In this document: in pieces, positions 10,539-19,311 of the stretch
Numbering within the stretch: position 1 is the stretch's first letter
Layout of the letters: each line of letters opens with the position of its first letter
Assembly: GCA_030429545.1 (NCBI GenBank)
Contig: JAUIFF010000002.1
Span: 719,952-783,951, forward strand
DNA length: 64,000 nt
Reading direction: 5' to 3'
Source of the DNA: Polyangia bacterium
GTDB taxonomy: Bacteria; Myxococcota_A; Polyangia; Nannocystales; Nannocystaceae
Translations under genes and position numbers: made by a program
The notes under the pieces: model-generated
Seen by the model: only the letters and a program-made list of their open reading frames with translations
Database searches by the model: none
What the model was told of the DNA's origin: nothing

Positions 10539-12572
10539 GTGGTTAAATATGTCCTCAAAACCAGTGCGCCCAAGCGGTTGCCGTTTGACCTGACCAAGGA
10601 CCTCAACCCCGAGCAACGCGCGGTGGTCGAGGCCCCGCCCGGGAAGATTTTGGTGTTGGCCGGGGCCGGTACCGGCAAGACCCGAACCCTGACCTATCGC
10701 GTCGCCCGGCTGGTGGCCGGGGGCTGCCCACCCGAGCGAATTTTATTGTGTACATTCACCAATCGCGCGGCTCGAGAAATGACCTCGCGGGTCGAGGAAC
10801 TGCTCGGCATCGACATGCGTCGCTCGTCTTCGGGGACCTTCCACCACATCGGCAACCAAATCCTGCGCCGCCACGCCGAGGCGATCGGGCGCTCGCCGGA
10901 TTTTGGCATCCTCGACCCCGAAGATGCCCGGACCCTGCTGGGCTCGGTGACCGCCGAACTCGGGCTCGCGGTGCTGAGCGCCAAACGGTTTCCCAACCCC
11001 AAGGTCCTCAGCAACCTCATCAGCCTGTCTCGCGGGACACGTACTCCTCTGCGCAAGGTTGTCGAAACCCATCGCCTGCAAATGCTCGACCAGGTTGCCT
11101 CGATGGTCGCGGTGGCCGATCGCTATGCCGAGCGCAAGCGCCAGATGAACCTCTGCGATTTCGACGACCTTTTGTGGGAGTGGTACCAGCTGCTGCACAA
11201 CCCGCGGCACAAGGCCGTTGGGGACCACCTACGCACCCAATACGACCATGTGTTGGTCGACGAGTACCAGGACATCAACGCCCTGCAGGGCAGCCTGTGC
11301 GACGCCATGGCCCGCGACCACAAGAGCCTGACCTGTGTCGGTGACGATGCCCAATCGATCTACAGTTTTCGCGGGGCCGACTTTGCCCAGATCATCGCCT
11401 TTCGCACCCGCCATCCCGATGCCCAGGTGTTGCAGCTGACGACCAACTACCGCTCGACACCGCAGATTTTGGAGCTCGCCAACCGCAGCATTGCGCTCAA
11501 CAAAAAGCAGTATCGCAAGACCCTGCGGGCCCACAAACGACCTGGCGAGTTGCCGGTGGTGTTGCCCCTGCGCGATGTGTTTCAACAGGCCGAGTTTGTC
11601 GCCCAACGGGTGCTAGAGCTGCACTACGAGCAAAATCTGCCGTTGCGGCGAATCGCCGTGTTGTACCGCAACCACGCCCACAGTCTCGAACTTCAAGTCG
11701 AACTCACGCGCCGCCAGATTCCGTTTTCGGTGCGCAGCGGGATGCGGTTTTTTGAACAGGCGCACATCAAGGATGTCGTCAGCTACCTGCGGGCGCGGCA
11801 CAATCACCAAGATGCCCTGGCCTGGGTGCGGCTGCTGCGGTTGTGGCCCGGGGTCGGGGCCCAAACGGCCGAGCGGGTCGCCGATGTGATGGCTGGTTTG
11901 GGGGGGCAACCGGCACCGATTCCGCGGCCGTCGAGCGCAGAGCTTTTGCGTATGCAAGCAAAGCTCGCGCGCGGACGCGGCAAGCAGGCGATCGAACGCC
12001 TCGCGACCCTGTGGGAAGTCCTCGAAGACCCGGCCCAAACCAACCCGGGCGACATGATTCGCAAGGTTGTCAGCGAGCACTACGGGGCCTATGCCGAGCG
12101 CAATTTTCCCAACGCGACAACGCGCAAGGACGACCTCACCCACCTCGCCGGGTTTGCCGAGCGATTTCCCGATGCATGTGCATTTTTATCTGAGTTGTCG
12201 CTGTTGCAGGGGCTCACGGCCGAAAGTGTATCGGCGGCCGAGCAACCCGATGACAAGCTCGTGCTGTCGACGATCCACCAGGCCAAGGGCCTGGAGTGGC
12301 CGGTTGCGTTTGTTTTGTGGCTCGCCGACGGCCGGTTTCCGATGCGGCAGTCGCTCAAAAAACCCGAGGACATCGAGGAGGAGCGGCGCCTGTTTTACGT
12401 TGCATGTACACGGGCAGCCGATGAACTCTACATGTGCTACCCGGTGATCGAGGAGACCCGCGATGGCCCATCGCACCTGTTGCGACCGAGCCGGTTTTTA
12501 AAAGAAATCGATGTTGCCCCGGCCGTATTTGAGCGCTGGGAGATCGAAGAACAACCCGAGCAGGCCGGTTAG
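10539..12572 (+). CDS. UvrD/PcrA-type ATP-dependent DNA helicase
   Basis: This superfamily 1A helicase has 677 residues. Walker A AGAGTGKT is at 41-48, the Walker B/DExx box VDEYQDIN is near 240, the motif III region GDDAQSIYSFRGA follows, and the motif VI segment FYVACTRA is near 622-629. The start is GTG with GTGAGGCGG upstream. 3-prime to 5-prime unwinding in repair or recombination is expected; it is shorter than RecB and lacks a nuclease domain. The palindrome motif occurs twice, once exactly over the codons for the nearly invariant ACT of motif VI, spelled GCA TGT ACA. A sulfotransferase gene follows closely. Confidence 0.93.
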   Translation: MVKYVLKTSAPKRLPFDLTKDLNPEQRAVVEAPPGKILVLAGAGTGKTRTLTYRVARLVAGGCPPERILLCTFTNRAAREMTSRVEELLGIDMRRSSSGTFHHIGNQILRRHAEAIGRSPDFGILDPEDARTLLGSVTAELGLAVLSAKRFPNPKVLSNLISLSRGTRTPLRKVVETHRLQMLDQVASMVAVADRYAERKRQMNLCDFDDLLWEWYQLLHNPRHKAVGDHLRTQYDHVLVDEYQDINALQGSLCDAMARDHKSLTCVGDDAQSIYSFRGADFAQIIAFRTRHPDAQVLQLTTNYRSTPQILELANRSIALNKKQYRKTLRAHKRPGELPVVLPLRDVFQQAEFVAQRVLELHYEQNLPLRRIAVLYRNHAHSLELQVELTRRQIPFSVRSGMRFFEQAHIKDVVSYLRARHNHQDALAWVRLLRLWPGVGAQTAERVADVMAGLGGQPAPIPRPSSAELLRMQAKLARGRGKQAIERLATLWEVLEDPAQTNPGDMIRKVVSEHYGAYAERNFPNATTRKDDLTHLAGFAERFPDACAFLSELSLLQGLTAESVSAAEQPDDKLVLSTIHQAKGLEWPVAFVLWLADGRFPMRQSLKKPEDIEEERRLFYVACTRAADELYMCYPVIEETRDGPSHLLRPSRFLKEIDVAPAVFERWEIEEQPEQAG

Positions 12573-12685
12573 CGTAGATTTTGCGTGCGTTCCTGGGCCG
12601 ATGGGCCCAGTCGCTCGCGCAGGTTCGGTACACTGCCAGCGGCGGAGAGGTGGTGCCACCTCCTGCCGCGATGAAAGGAGTGCCC

Positions 12686-13555
12686 GTGTACCTCGATGGA
12701 GAAGTAGAGTTTGCCAAGCTCGTCGCCGACCCTCGCAAGGACCTGCCGGCGATCCACAAACAGCTCGAGGCGTTGCGCCGGCGCCATCGCGATGTGGTCG
12801 CGATTGTCTCGCCGCCGCGGTGTAGCTCGACGGCCTTTGCCCGGATGTTTTGGGAACATCCCGCGTTTCGCTACTACAGCCACGAGCCGTTTGAGGTCAC
12901 CTACTACGATGGCCTCGGCATGGATGCGGTGTTGGAAAAACTCCGCGCACCGCTCGACTTGAGCCGGTGCTACGGGGCCCAGCCCCAGGGTGAAGGCCTT
13001 GTCATCAAGGAGATGCCGTACCAGGTGGGTAAGCGGATCGACTTGTTATTCTCGCTGGCAACCGCCCCGGTTGTGTTTTTGCTGCGTGACCCCCGGCTCA
13101 ACATTGCCTCGCGCATGCACAACAAGGTCGTCGGTGGCGAGCCCCCACTTTACCCGTTGATCGAGTCGGGTTGGCGGTTGTTGGCACGCCACATCGACCG
13201 CTGTCGTCAGCGCGGCGTCGATCACATACTTGTGGATGCAACAGACTTTCGCAGCCATCCCCAGGATGTATTTACCCAGGTGTTTGACCGCCTCGGATTT
13301 CAGTTTTCACGGGCGCAGTTGCGTTGGCACCCGTGTACAGACATCGAACTCGACAATCTCGACGGCCGCCACCGTCACCTCTACCGGCGGGTGTTGCAAA
13401 GTTCGGGGATCCAACCGGCAACGGAATCGGTGCCTGAGCTCTCAGAGTTTCCCGAGGAGGACGGATTGCGCGCGCACGTAGCCCGCTGCCTCGAGCTCTA
13501 CCAACAACTGCGCAAGTCGCCACAGCGAATTTGTCCGCGCCACGACAGCAACTGA
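12686..13555 (+). CDS. Sulfotransferase family protein (PAPS-type)
   Basis: AIVSPPRCSSTAFARMF near residues 37-53 is the 5-prime-phosphosulfate-binding loop, and VVFLLRDPRLNIASRM near 125-140 is the 3-prime-phosphate-binding segment of PAPS-dependent sulfotransferases. I prefer GTG 12686 because AAAGGAG precedes it by 5 nt; ATG 12671 adds five residues and has no ribosome site. The protein is cytosolic (289 residues). Similar bacterial sulfotransferase-like proteins often have unknown acceptors. It lies 113 bp downstream of the helicase gene; a functional link is not evident. Confidence 0.72.
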   Translation: MYLDGEVEFAKLVADPRKDLPAIHKQLEALRRRHRDVVAIVSPPRCSSTAFARMFWEHPAFRYYSHEPFEVTYYDGLGMDAVLEKLRAPLDLSRCYGAQPQGEGLVIKEMPYQVGKRIDLLFSLATAPVVFLLRDPRLNIASRMHNKVVGGEPPLYPLIESGWRLLARHIDRCRQRGVDHILVDATDFRSHPQDVFTQVFDRLGFQFSRAQLRWHPCTDIELDNLDGRHRHLYRRVLQSSGIQPATESVPELSEFPEEDGLRAHVARCLELYQQLRKSPQRICPRHDSN

Positions 13556-13581
13556 GCTGGCTGCGAATTTTTGCTACCCGA

Positions 13582-14097
13582 CTACACGCCGGGCCGGGTA
13601 TCGGTGCACTCGACATCGATGTCGAACTCGCCGGTGACGAGCTCGCCGGCGAAGTCCAACGAGAAGCTGCCGGCTACGCGGCCGTCGCCGAATGCGGTGA
13701 TTTCGGTGGAGCCCGACTCCGGCTCGACCGACTCTCCGGACACTAGCTGCCAGCCGTCAAACAGGCGAAATTCGGTATGCTTGTCTGGGCAGTCAAATCC
13801 GCTACACACCGGGTAGCTGCCCACACCGATCTCAGCGCCGCGCAGTCCAAACACCAGGGTTGTATGGCCGTCACTCGGTAGGAGGATGTCGGGACATTGG
13901 CCCGACAAAATGCCGTCGCCAAAATAGAGATCGAGGGTTTGGGCCCCGGCCGAAAGTTGCGTGTCGGCCAGGCGATGAACCGAAAAACCTGCGGAGCTCG
14001 AAATCTGTGAGCCCATGACCGAACCGCTGATCGAGGCCGGTGCATCGCACCCGGCGAGGAGGGGAGCACAGGCGATCAGGCACAGGTATCTATCCAT
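13582..14097 (-). CDS. Small secreted lipoprotein of unknown function
   Basis: The 171-residue product begins with a signal ending ACAPLLAGC, a good lipobox. The mature part is predicted to be all beta, with four further cysteines (GQCPD, PVCSGFDCPD, DVECTD) that could form two disulfides, and a repeated pattern of short strands and turns. I do not recognise the family. It is convergent with the sulfotransferase gene (stop to stop 26 bp) and its upstream region (14098-14272) is shared with the divergent fibrinogen-like lipoprotein gene. Confidence 0.65.
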   Translation of the reverse strand: MDRYLCLIACAPLLAGCDAPASISGSVMGSQISSSAGFSVHRLADTQLSAGAQTLDLYFGDGILSGQCPDILLPSDGHTTLVFGLRGAEIGVGSYPVCSGFDCPDKHTEFRLFDGWQLVSGESVEPESGSTEITAFGDGRVAGSFSLDFAGELVTGEFDIDVECTDTRPGV

Positions 14098-14206
14098 GAG
14101 TGGAGTGTATCAAAGCCGTTTCAACCCCAATGGAGGGCGAAATACATTGTTATGCAAGCCTCGTTGTGCGAACGAGGTGCAAGTCTGTTGCGTTTTTAAA
14201 CATGTT

Positions 14207-14222
14207 CTTAAGGACATATTTG
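14207..14222. promoter_or_regulatory. Near-palindrome in the divergent intergenic region
   Basis: ATGTTCTTAAGGACAT is an inverted repeat with one mismatched pair, lying between the small lipoprotein gene (start 14097, minus) and the fibrinogen-like lipoprotein gene (start 14273, plus), 50 bp ahead of the latter. An operator is possible; no regulator is identified. Confidence 0.3.
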
Positions 14223-14272
14223 TGTCATAAGTCAGCTGGCCCATTGAGGGTTTTGATACTGGAGAGTTAGAG

Positions 14273-15553
14273 ATGAGAAGCAAATTTTCTCAATTGCCAT
14301 TGCTTACGTTAACCCTGCTGGCCTCGACGGCCCTGGTCGCCTGTGGTGGTGAGTCTGGGACCACCGGGAGCGCAAGTGAAACTGAAACCGGCACCGGGAC
14401 CACCGGCGAAACCGAAGATCCCACAACCGGCACCACGGCCACGACCTCGGGCTCGGAGACCTCGCCCTCGGGTTCGGACTCGATGTCTGATTCGGAAACC
14501 ACCGGCGACCCAACCGAAGAGCCGACAACCGAAGAACCGACGACAGACGGCCCGACCACTGAGGAGCCGACGACCGAGGAACCGACGACCGAGGAACCGA
14601 CGACCGACGAGCCGACCACCGCCACCGACAGTGATACCGACCCCACCGATTCCGACTCAGACACGGATACCGACACTGAGGGGACAACCGGTGATGTGTG
14701 TGTCAGCAACGATGATTGTTTGGGCAACCCCGACGGCGAAGTTTGCAACCTCGACGATGGCACCTGTGTGGTCTGCACGCCCGAGGACGACCCCTGTGCG
14801 CTCGGTAGCTACTGCAACCCCGACACCCTCAACTGCATCGACGGCTGCCTCGACGACAGCGACTGCAACGACGGGTTTTTGTGTGTCAACGACAACAGCT
14901 GTCTCGATGTCGCCGAGTCGTGCCTCGCCTGGCTCAACCTAGGCGAGGACCAGGACGGGATGTACCAGATCGATCCCGACGGCGACGGCCCAATTCCGCA
15001 GTTTGAGACCTTCTGCGACCAGACAACCGACGGCGGTGGGTGGACCCAAATCACCCTGGCAATCGCCTGTAGTGATGTCCTGGGCGGTTCGCTGACGGCT
15101 GTCCAACCAGCACCTGAAGAAGGGATTGACCAGGAGTGCCGACCGTTTTCTACCGATGCGGGGGGCGACAGCACCTATCACTACACAATCCCGTTCCCGC
15201 CGGGGTTCACCGAGTTTTCACTCAACGGGTTTAAGGCCAAGGCTCGAGCGATTGCTCCCGACACCTCGGAGTACGACGGCAATACGTTTGTGCAAGCACA
15301 ATGGGATATCGCCAACGGAGGTTGCTACGGCGATGTCTCCTATGGCTCTGGGGACATGCCTGGCCCGGTCACCAGCTTCGCCGCCCAGGGCGGGGCCCAA
15401 ATGTGCACCGAATGCGAGATCGACTGGCCCGAGGACGGTGTGGCCTATACCGTGCAGGACGGCAGCACCAGCTTCCGCATGGGCTGGGGCGAGGGCTGCG
15501 GCCAGGATGAGGGCTGGTACCCGTGGTGGGAAGGCACGATTCACGTGCGCTAA
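14273..15553 (+). CDS. Lipoprotein with Thr/Glu stalk, Cys-rich region and fibrinogen-like head
   Basis: The 426-residue protein has a signal ending TALVACGGES (lipobox), then about 110 residues of low complexity built from TTEEP and TDSDTD units. A Cys-rich section (VCVSNDDCLG, GSYCNPDTLNC, CLDDSDCNDGFLC) follows. The C-terminal 200 residues start with DGMYQIDPDGDG and FCDQTTDGGGWTQI, the G-x-Y-x-I-x-P and CDM-x-DGGGWT pattern of fibrinogen C-terminal-like domains. Such heads usually bind carbohydrate or protein ligands. An unusually strong terminator follows. It shares its head type with the lipoprotein at 16559-18130. Confidence 0.82.
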   Translation: MRSKFSQLPLLTLTLLASTALVACGGESGTTGSASETETGTGTTGETEDPTTGTTATTSGSETSPSGSDSMSDSETTGDPTEEPTTEEPTTDGPTTEEPTTEEPTTEEPTTDEPTTATDSDTDPTDSDSDTDTDTEGTTGDVCVSNDDCLGNPDGEVCNLDDGTCVVCTPEDDPCALGSYCNPDTLNCIDGCLDDSDCNDGFLCVNDNSCLDVAESCLAWLNLGEDQDGMYQIDPDGDGPIPQFETFCDQTTDGGGWTQITLAIACSDVLGGSLTAVQPAPEEGIDQECRPFSTDAGGDSTYHYTIPFPPGFTEFSLNGFKAKARAIAPDTSEYDGNTFVQAQWDIANGGCYGDVSYGSGDMPGPVTSFAAQGGAQMCTECEIDWPEDGVAYTVQDGSTSFRMGWGEGCGQDEGWYPWWEGTIHVR

Positions 15554-15573
15554 TCTGCCGACAAAAATGGCAC

Positions 15574-15602
15574 GACGGTCGGGCATGTCCCGGCCGTTTT
15601 TT
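15574..15602 (+). terminator. Rho-independent terminator
   Basis: ACGGTCGGG pairs with CCCGGCCGT (one G-T mismatch position) around CATGT, followed by TTTTTT, 21 bp after the stop of the fibrinogen-like lipoprotein gene. Confidence 0.82.
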
Positions 15603-15739
15603 CGTGGTGTGCCCAGCATGGGCGTTGATTTGCGGTGAAAGGCCTCCCCTTAGCAGATCACCGCGAAGGAAAGCTGAAACGGCGGGCCCTCTACCGGGAG
15701 ATTGACCGTACAACCAAAATCGTGGAGTATGCATGGTCG

Positions 15740-16504
15740 ATGGTTGTACTTTCACGTATCCCCACTGCGCTGTGTCTGCTTGTTGTCTGTCACGGTTGCG
15801 GGCGCGAACCGCTGACGACGACTGCGGCCACGACTGCGGGGGCCACAAGCGCGGGCGAAACGAGCGAGAGTACGACCGATGCCGTCATGACAACGACCGA
15901 GGTCAGCTCGACGTCGGCAGGTACAGGTACACAAACGACAGGCGAAACAACGCAAGACACGACCTCAGAAACAACCGGAGAAACCGGAGAAACGACGGCT
16001 TCAGCGACAGACACAGACAGCGACTCGGACGGGGAACTTGCACCCGGCGAATGCCGTGCGCACAAGGAGTGCGACGAGCAAGCAGGCGAGATTTGTTGGG
16101 AGGCGACGCCTGCATGCCCGACGTGCCAACAGCCAGAAGTTTCATGTACCAGCCATGACGAGTGCGAAGCCATCGAGCCGGGCTGGCGGTGTCACGAGAT
16201 CGAGACCCCATGTGTGTGCGGCCACTGGCAAATCGGTCATGCCTGTGGTCCGCCGTGTAGCGAGCAGGAAGGTTGTCCGCCCGAGGATTTGTTTTGCCTG
16301 CCTGACAATTCATGTGGGTCCATCTCAGGGTGTGGATGTGCATTCGATGACGATTGCGACGGTGACCTCATCTGTGTGAACGAAGGCTTCGACTGCGGCC
16401 TGTGTGTGCCGAGCTGCATGTCCGATGGGGATTGTCAGTCTGGCCACTGTGTCAACCGCCGCTGTCGGGAGAACTATGGCCAGTGTGTTGTGCCAAACCC
16501 CTAA
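15740..16504 (+). CDS. Cys-rich lipoprotein with Thr-rich stalk
   Basis: I start it at ATG 15740, which yields a signal ending VVCHGC; the open frame upstream of this ATG has no signal. The stalk (residues about 22-95) is rich in Thr, Glu and Ser. The rest carries many cysteines in the pattern C-x4/5-D-C, for example CGCAFDDDCDGDLIC and CMSDGDCQSGHC, like the EB/Cys-rich modules of myxobacterial surface proteins. No enzymatic motif is visible. A long perfect hairpin (16513-16541) separates it from the convergent lipoprotein gene. Confidence 0.75.
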   Translation: MVVLSRIPTALCLLVVCHGCGREPLTTTAATTAGATSAGETSESTTDAVMTTTEVSSTSAGTGTQTTGETTQDTTSETTGETGETTASATDTDSDSDGELAPGECRAHKECDEQAGEICWEATPACPTCQQPEVSCTSHDECEAIEPGWRCHEIETPCVCGHWQIGHACGPPCSEQEGCPPEDLFCLPDNSCGSISGCGCAFDDDCDGDLICVNEGFDCGLCVPSCMSDGDCQSGHCVNRRCRENYGQCVVPNP

Positions 16505-16512
16505 AGAAAGCA

Positions 16513-16541
16513 ACCGCGCCCAATGCCAGGTTGGGCGCGGT
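16513..16541. terminator. Bidirectional hairpin between convergent lipoprotein genes
   Basis: ACCGCGCCCAA and TTGGGCGCGGT form a perfect 11-bp stem with a 7-nt loop. It lies 8 bp after the plus-strand stop (16504) and 17 bp after the minus-strand stop (16559). There is no long T run on the plus side; on the minus side GCTTTCTTT follows. Confidence 0.75.
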
Positions 16542-16558
16542 CCACTCGTTTGACTCGC

Positions 16559-18130
16559 CTAGTACTTGAAGTAGATCCCACCAGCCTCGCCACACACGAC
16601 GTTGCCGAGCACCTGGTCGGAGTCGTCGCTGATATCGACGCCGCCATCGGCACCGCAGTAACTCACGTAGTTCATCGAGACCCCGTGGTTTTGTTGACTA
16701 CCGCCGCCGTTGCCAAACCACACCCCGCCGTAGCGGACAAACTGCGATGGCAACATGTCAAAGCGCGGCATAAAGTCGTCGGATGAACCGGCAACTTGCA
16801 GCATGGTGTCGAGATTTGCCCCGCAATAATGGCTACCGCCACAGGTGCTCGACGTCGTCAACAGCCGGTCGAGGGTGATGACATCGATAAACGTATTGCT
16901 GCCGGGCGGGTTGAACCCTGTCAGTCGCAGCCAGGTGTCGCCCGAGTTGGTCGCAAATAGGATGTCGGGTGCGAGGTCCTGCTGCAGTTGCTCGGCGTAG
17001 ACCGTACCCGAGCAATTTTGGTCGAGGGCGGTACAGATGTTGTCGGCAAACAGTGCATCTGCATCGGTATGGCGCACCGAGATCAGCTGCCAGCCGCCGC
17101 CGTCGATGACCATCTCGCAGTACACTGCATATGCATCGAGACCTTCAGGACCATCCGGGTCGATGGTGAACACGCCACTTTCGAGGCCGTCGTCGTAGGC
17201 CTTGAGTTCGACACAACTCGCCGGACTCACACAGCTTGCCAAGCATCCGTCGGCACTATCGTCGTTGGCATCGTCGCATTGCTCCTCGCCGTTTTGCTCG
17301 CCGTCGCCGCAGTATGGGCCGAGGGTGAGGCAGTCGCTTGCGCACCCGTCGTAGCTGTTGTCGTTGACCCCGTCGTCGCAGACTTCGACTCCCTCATAGA
17401 CAAACGCATCACCGCAGGTCGCGGCCACACACGATTGCAGGCAGGCATCGGTGTCGAGTTCGTTGGCGTCGTCGCACTCCTCGACACCTTCTTGGACGAA
17501 ACCGTCACCGCAGGATGCGAGGACACAGGTGTCGAGACACTCGTCCGAGTTTTCGGCGTTGCCATCATCGCAGGCCTCGCCTTCTTGGATCACGCCATCG
17601 CCGCAACTAGCGAGTGCGCAGCTGTTGGTACAGGCGTCGCCGTCGTCGTCGTTGCCGTCGTCACAGGTCTCAGGCCCGTTGACCTCACCGTCCCCGCAAT
17701 AGGGCGCAAGTGCCGAGCAATCGATCTCACAACCACCGTAGGCCCCGTCGTTGACGCCATCATCACAGGCTTCGTCGGGGTCGAGTTCACCGTTGCCACA
17801 CAGGTCTTCGCCACCGGTCGGGTCGGTGTCGCTATCGCTTTCACTATCGCTGTCGGTGTCGGTTTGCGAATCCGTTTCGGAATCAGAGTCGGTGGTCGGC
17901 CCGGCGGTATCCGACTCACTCCCACTCGGATCGGTCATCGACGTTGTCGGCGGATCGCCGGTGGTATCCGTTGTCTGCGTTGTTTCCGTCCCTGTAGTTG
18001 TCGATGTATCTACATCCGTTTCGCTGCCGGTCGACTCGCCGCCGCCGCAGGCGACGACCAACGTACAGCACACAGTGCCGAATAGGCCGCGAATCGAAAA
18101 ATGATGGGAAGTGCCAAAGTAATGAGCCAT
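16559..18130 (-). CDS. Lipoprotein with DUF4215-type Cys repeats and fibrinogen-like head
   Basis: ATG 18130 has GGAG five nt upstream and gives a 523-residue protein with a signal ending LVVACGGG. After a Thr/Asp/Ser stalk there are six repeats of the CGDG-x-GE-x-CDDGN-x-D-x-C type (myxococcus Cys-rich repeat/DUF4215) at about residues 100-300. The head then begins [10 protein letters not shown] and [15 protein letters not shown], a fibrinogen-like pattern. It is a tall surface lipoprotein with a disulfide-stiffened neck. Three palindrome motifs (17054, 17126, 18005) lie in it, one of them TGCATATGCA within codons for Ala-Tyr-Ala on the minus strand. The ligand is unknown. Confidence 0.85.
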   Translation of the reverse strand: MAHYFGTSHHFSIRGLFGTVCCTLVVACGGGESTGSETDVDTSTTTGTETTQTTDTTGDPPTTSMTDPSGSESDTAGPTTDSDSETDSQTDTDSDSESDSDTDPTGGEDLCGNGELDPDEACDDGVNDGAYGGCEIDCSALAPYCGDGEVNGPETCDDGNDDDGDACTNSCALASCGDGVIQEGEACDDGNAENSDECLDTCVLASCGDGFVQEGVEECDDANELDTDACLQSCVAATCGDAFVYEGVEVCDDGVNDNSYDGCASDCLTLGPYCGDGEQNGEEQCDDANDDSADGCLASCVSPASCVELKAYDDGLESGVFTIDPDGPEGLDAYAVYCEMVIDGGGWQLISVRHTDADALFADNICTALDQNCSGTVYAEQLQQDLAPDILFATNSGDTWLRLTGFNPPGSNTFIDVITLDRLLTTSSTCGGSHYCGANLDTMLQVAGSSDDFMPRFDMLPSQFVRYGGVWFGNGGGSQQNHGVSMNYVSYCGADGGVDISDDSDQVLGNVVCGEAGGIYFKY

Positions 18131-18399
18131 GGTATCTCCAGCCACGCTAGGCCATGGCACCACAACGGCGCCCGCTGACCTACCGGTTGATGAGGTTAAT
18201 CTGTCCCTCAGTTCATGTTTTGGTGATTGTACGCGGACGTGGTGACCGACAGCTAGCGGTAAACATGCCGCAATGTCGACGGGTGGGTAGGGCGACCGGC
18301 GACATTTGTTCGCGGCGGGTGTGGGGGAGCACACCGGCGTACTACGAGAATCATGTGTGTACATTTACTGTGTCGCCGTACCCGTGCTACAAGCTGCCC

Positions 18400-18723
18400 G
18401 TGTCCCAACCCGTTTTCGCCTTTTGTACAGTGCCCGACGCACAGCTTGCGGCCGTGTTTGCCCGAGGGCTGGTCGAGGCCCAGCTCGCCGCCGGGGTGGC
18501 GGTGCTCGGGCCGGTTCAGTCTGTCTACCGTTGGCGCGGGCAGGTCTACGACCGCGCTGAGATGCAGCTCATTATCAAAACAACTCAAAGCTGTGTGGGT
18601 GAGCTACGCGATTGGATCACACGGGAGCACCCCTATGAAGTACCGGAGTTTGTGGTAGTCGATGTCGTCGATGGACTCCCGAGTTACCTGCAATGGCTGG
18701 CGACTGGTGGCAAGTCGGGTTGA
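18400..18723 (+). CDS. cutA: CutA1-family divalent cation tolerance protein
   Basis: FAFCTVPDAQLAAVFARGLV, then AGVAVLGPVQSVYRWRGQVYD, MQLIIKTTQ, and EHPYEVPEFVVVDVVDGLPSYLQWL reproduce the whole CutA1 fold in order (about 107 residues), with the trimer-forming Y-R/W-W-x-G segment. GTG 18400 fits the family N-terminus; GTG 18370 or 18355 would add 10-15 residues. CutA1 proteins are small trimeric cytosolic proteins bound to metal ions, of debated role. The last ten codons and the stop form the first unit of the tandem array that follows. Confidence 0.88.
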   Translation: MSQPVFAFCTVPDAQLAAVFARGLVEAQLAAGVAVLGPVQSVYRWRGQVYDRAEMQLIIKTTQSCVGELRDWITREHPYEVPEFVVVDVVDGLPSYLQWLATGGKSG

Positions 18724-19240
18724 TACCCGGCCCGTCGGGCGCCGACTGTCGGATTGATGCCCGGTCCTTGGAGATTCACGGGCGCAGACTGGTGGCACGT
18801 CGGGTGCCCTTGGATATTCACGGGCGCCGACTGGTGGCAAGTCGGGTGCTGGCCCTTGGAGATTCACGGGCGGCGACTTTTGGCAAGTCGGGTTGATGCC
18901 CGGTCCTTGGAGATTCACGGGCGGCGACTCGCGGCAAGTCGGGTGCCAGCCGGCAGACGTCTTTGGGTGGCGACCTTGCCAGCCCTTCGATATCCATGGG
19001 CGCGGACTCGCGGCAAGTCGGATTGATGCTCGGTCCTTGGAGATTCACGGGCGGCGACTCGCGGCAAGTCGGGTGCCGGCCCTGGAGATTCACGGGCGGC
19101 GACTCGCGGCAAGTCGGGTGCCAGCCGGCAGACGTCTTTGGGTGGCGACTCGCCGGCCCTTCGATATCCATGGGCGCGGACTCGCGGCAAGTCGGGTGCC
19201 AGCCCTTGGAGATTCACGGGCGGCGACTCGCGGCAAGCGG
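18698..19240. repeat. Tandem array following cutA, about eleven hairpin cores
   Basis: The 588 bp between cutA and the next gene is almost entirely repeats. Each core reads CGACT-(7 nt, often CGCGGCA or GGTGGCA)-AGTCGG, an inverted repeat, preceded by GGAGATTCACGGGCGG or a variant. Cores lie near 18698, 18741 (degenerate), 18784, 18826, 18872, 18923, 19002, 19053, 19099, 19179 and 19222. A larger segment containing GCCGGCAGACGTCTTTGGG is duplicated (18944-19021 and 19119-19196). The first core is the coding end of cutA. Short open frames through the array differ on every strand and look non-coding. Confidence 0.88.
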
Positions 19241-19311
19241 CTGTTGTGAGGCTGGCCTGCGTAGCTTAGGTCGTGACGACTTCCTAGGCGACACGCCACG
19301 CACAGTTCGGG

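Noticed and set aside
16988..18085. 365-codon plus-strand open frame across the DUF4215 lipoprotein
   Set aside because: It is the reverse of the Cys-repeat region; its Val/Ala-rich product has no family features.
18698..19240. CRISPR array
   Set aside because: Units are nearly contiguous, the intervening segments are themselves repeated, unit length varies, and no cas genes are present.
18731..19249. Short open frames through the cutA array encoding FTGGD/QVG-type repeats
   Set aside because: They occur on both strands in several frames, start at arbitrary codons and simply translate the repeat.
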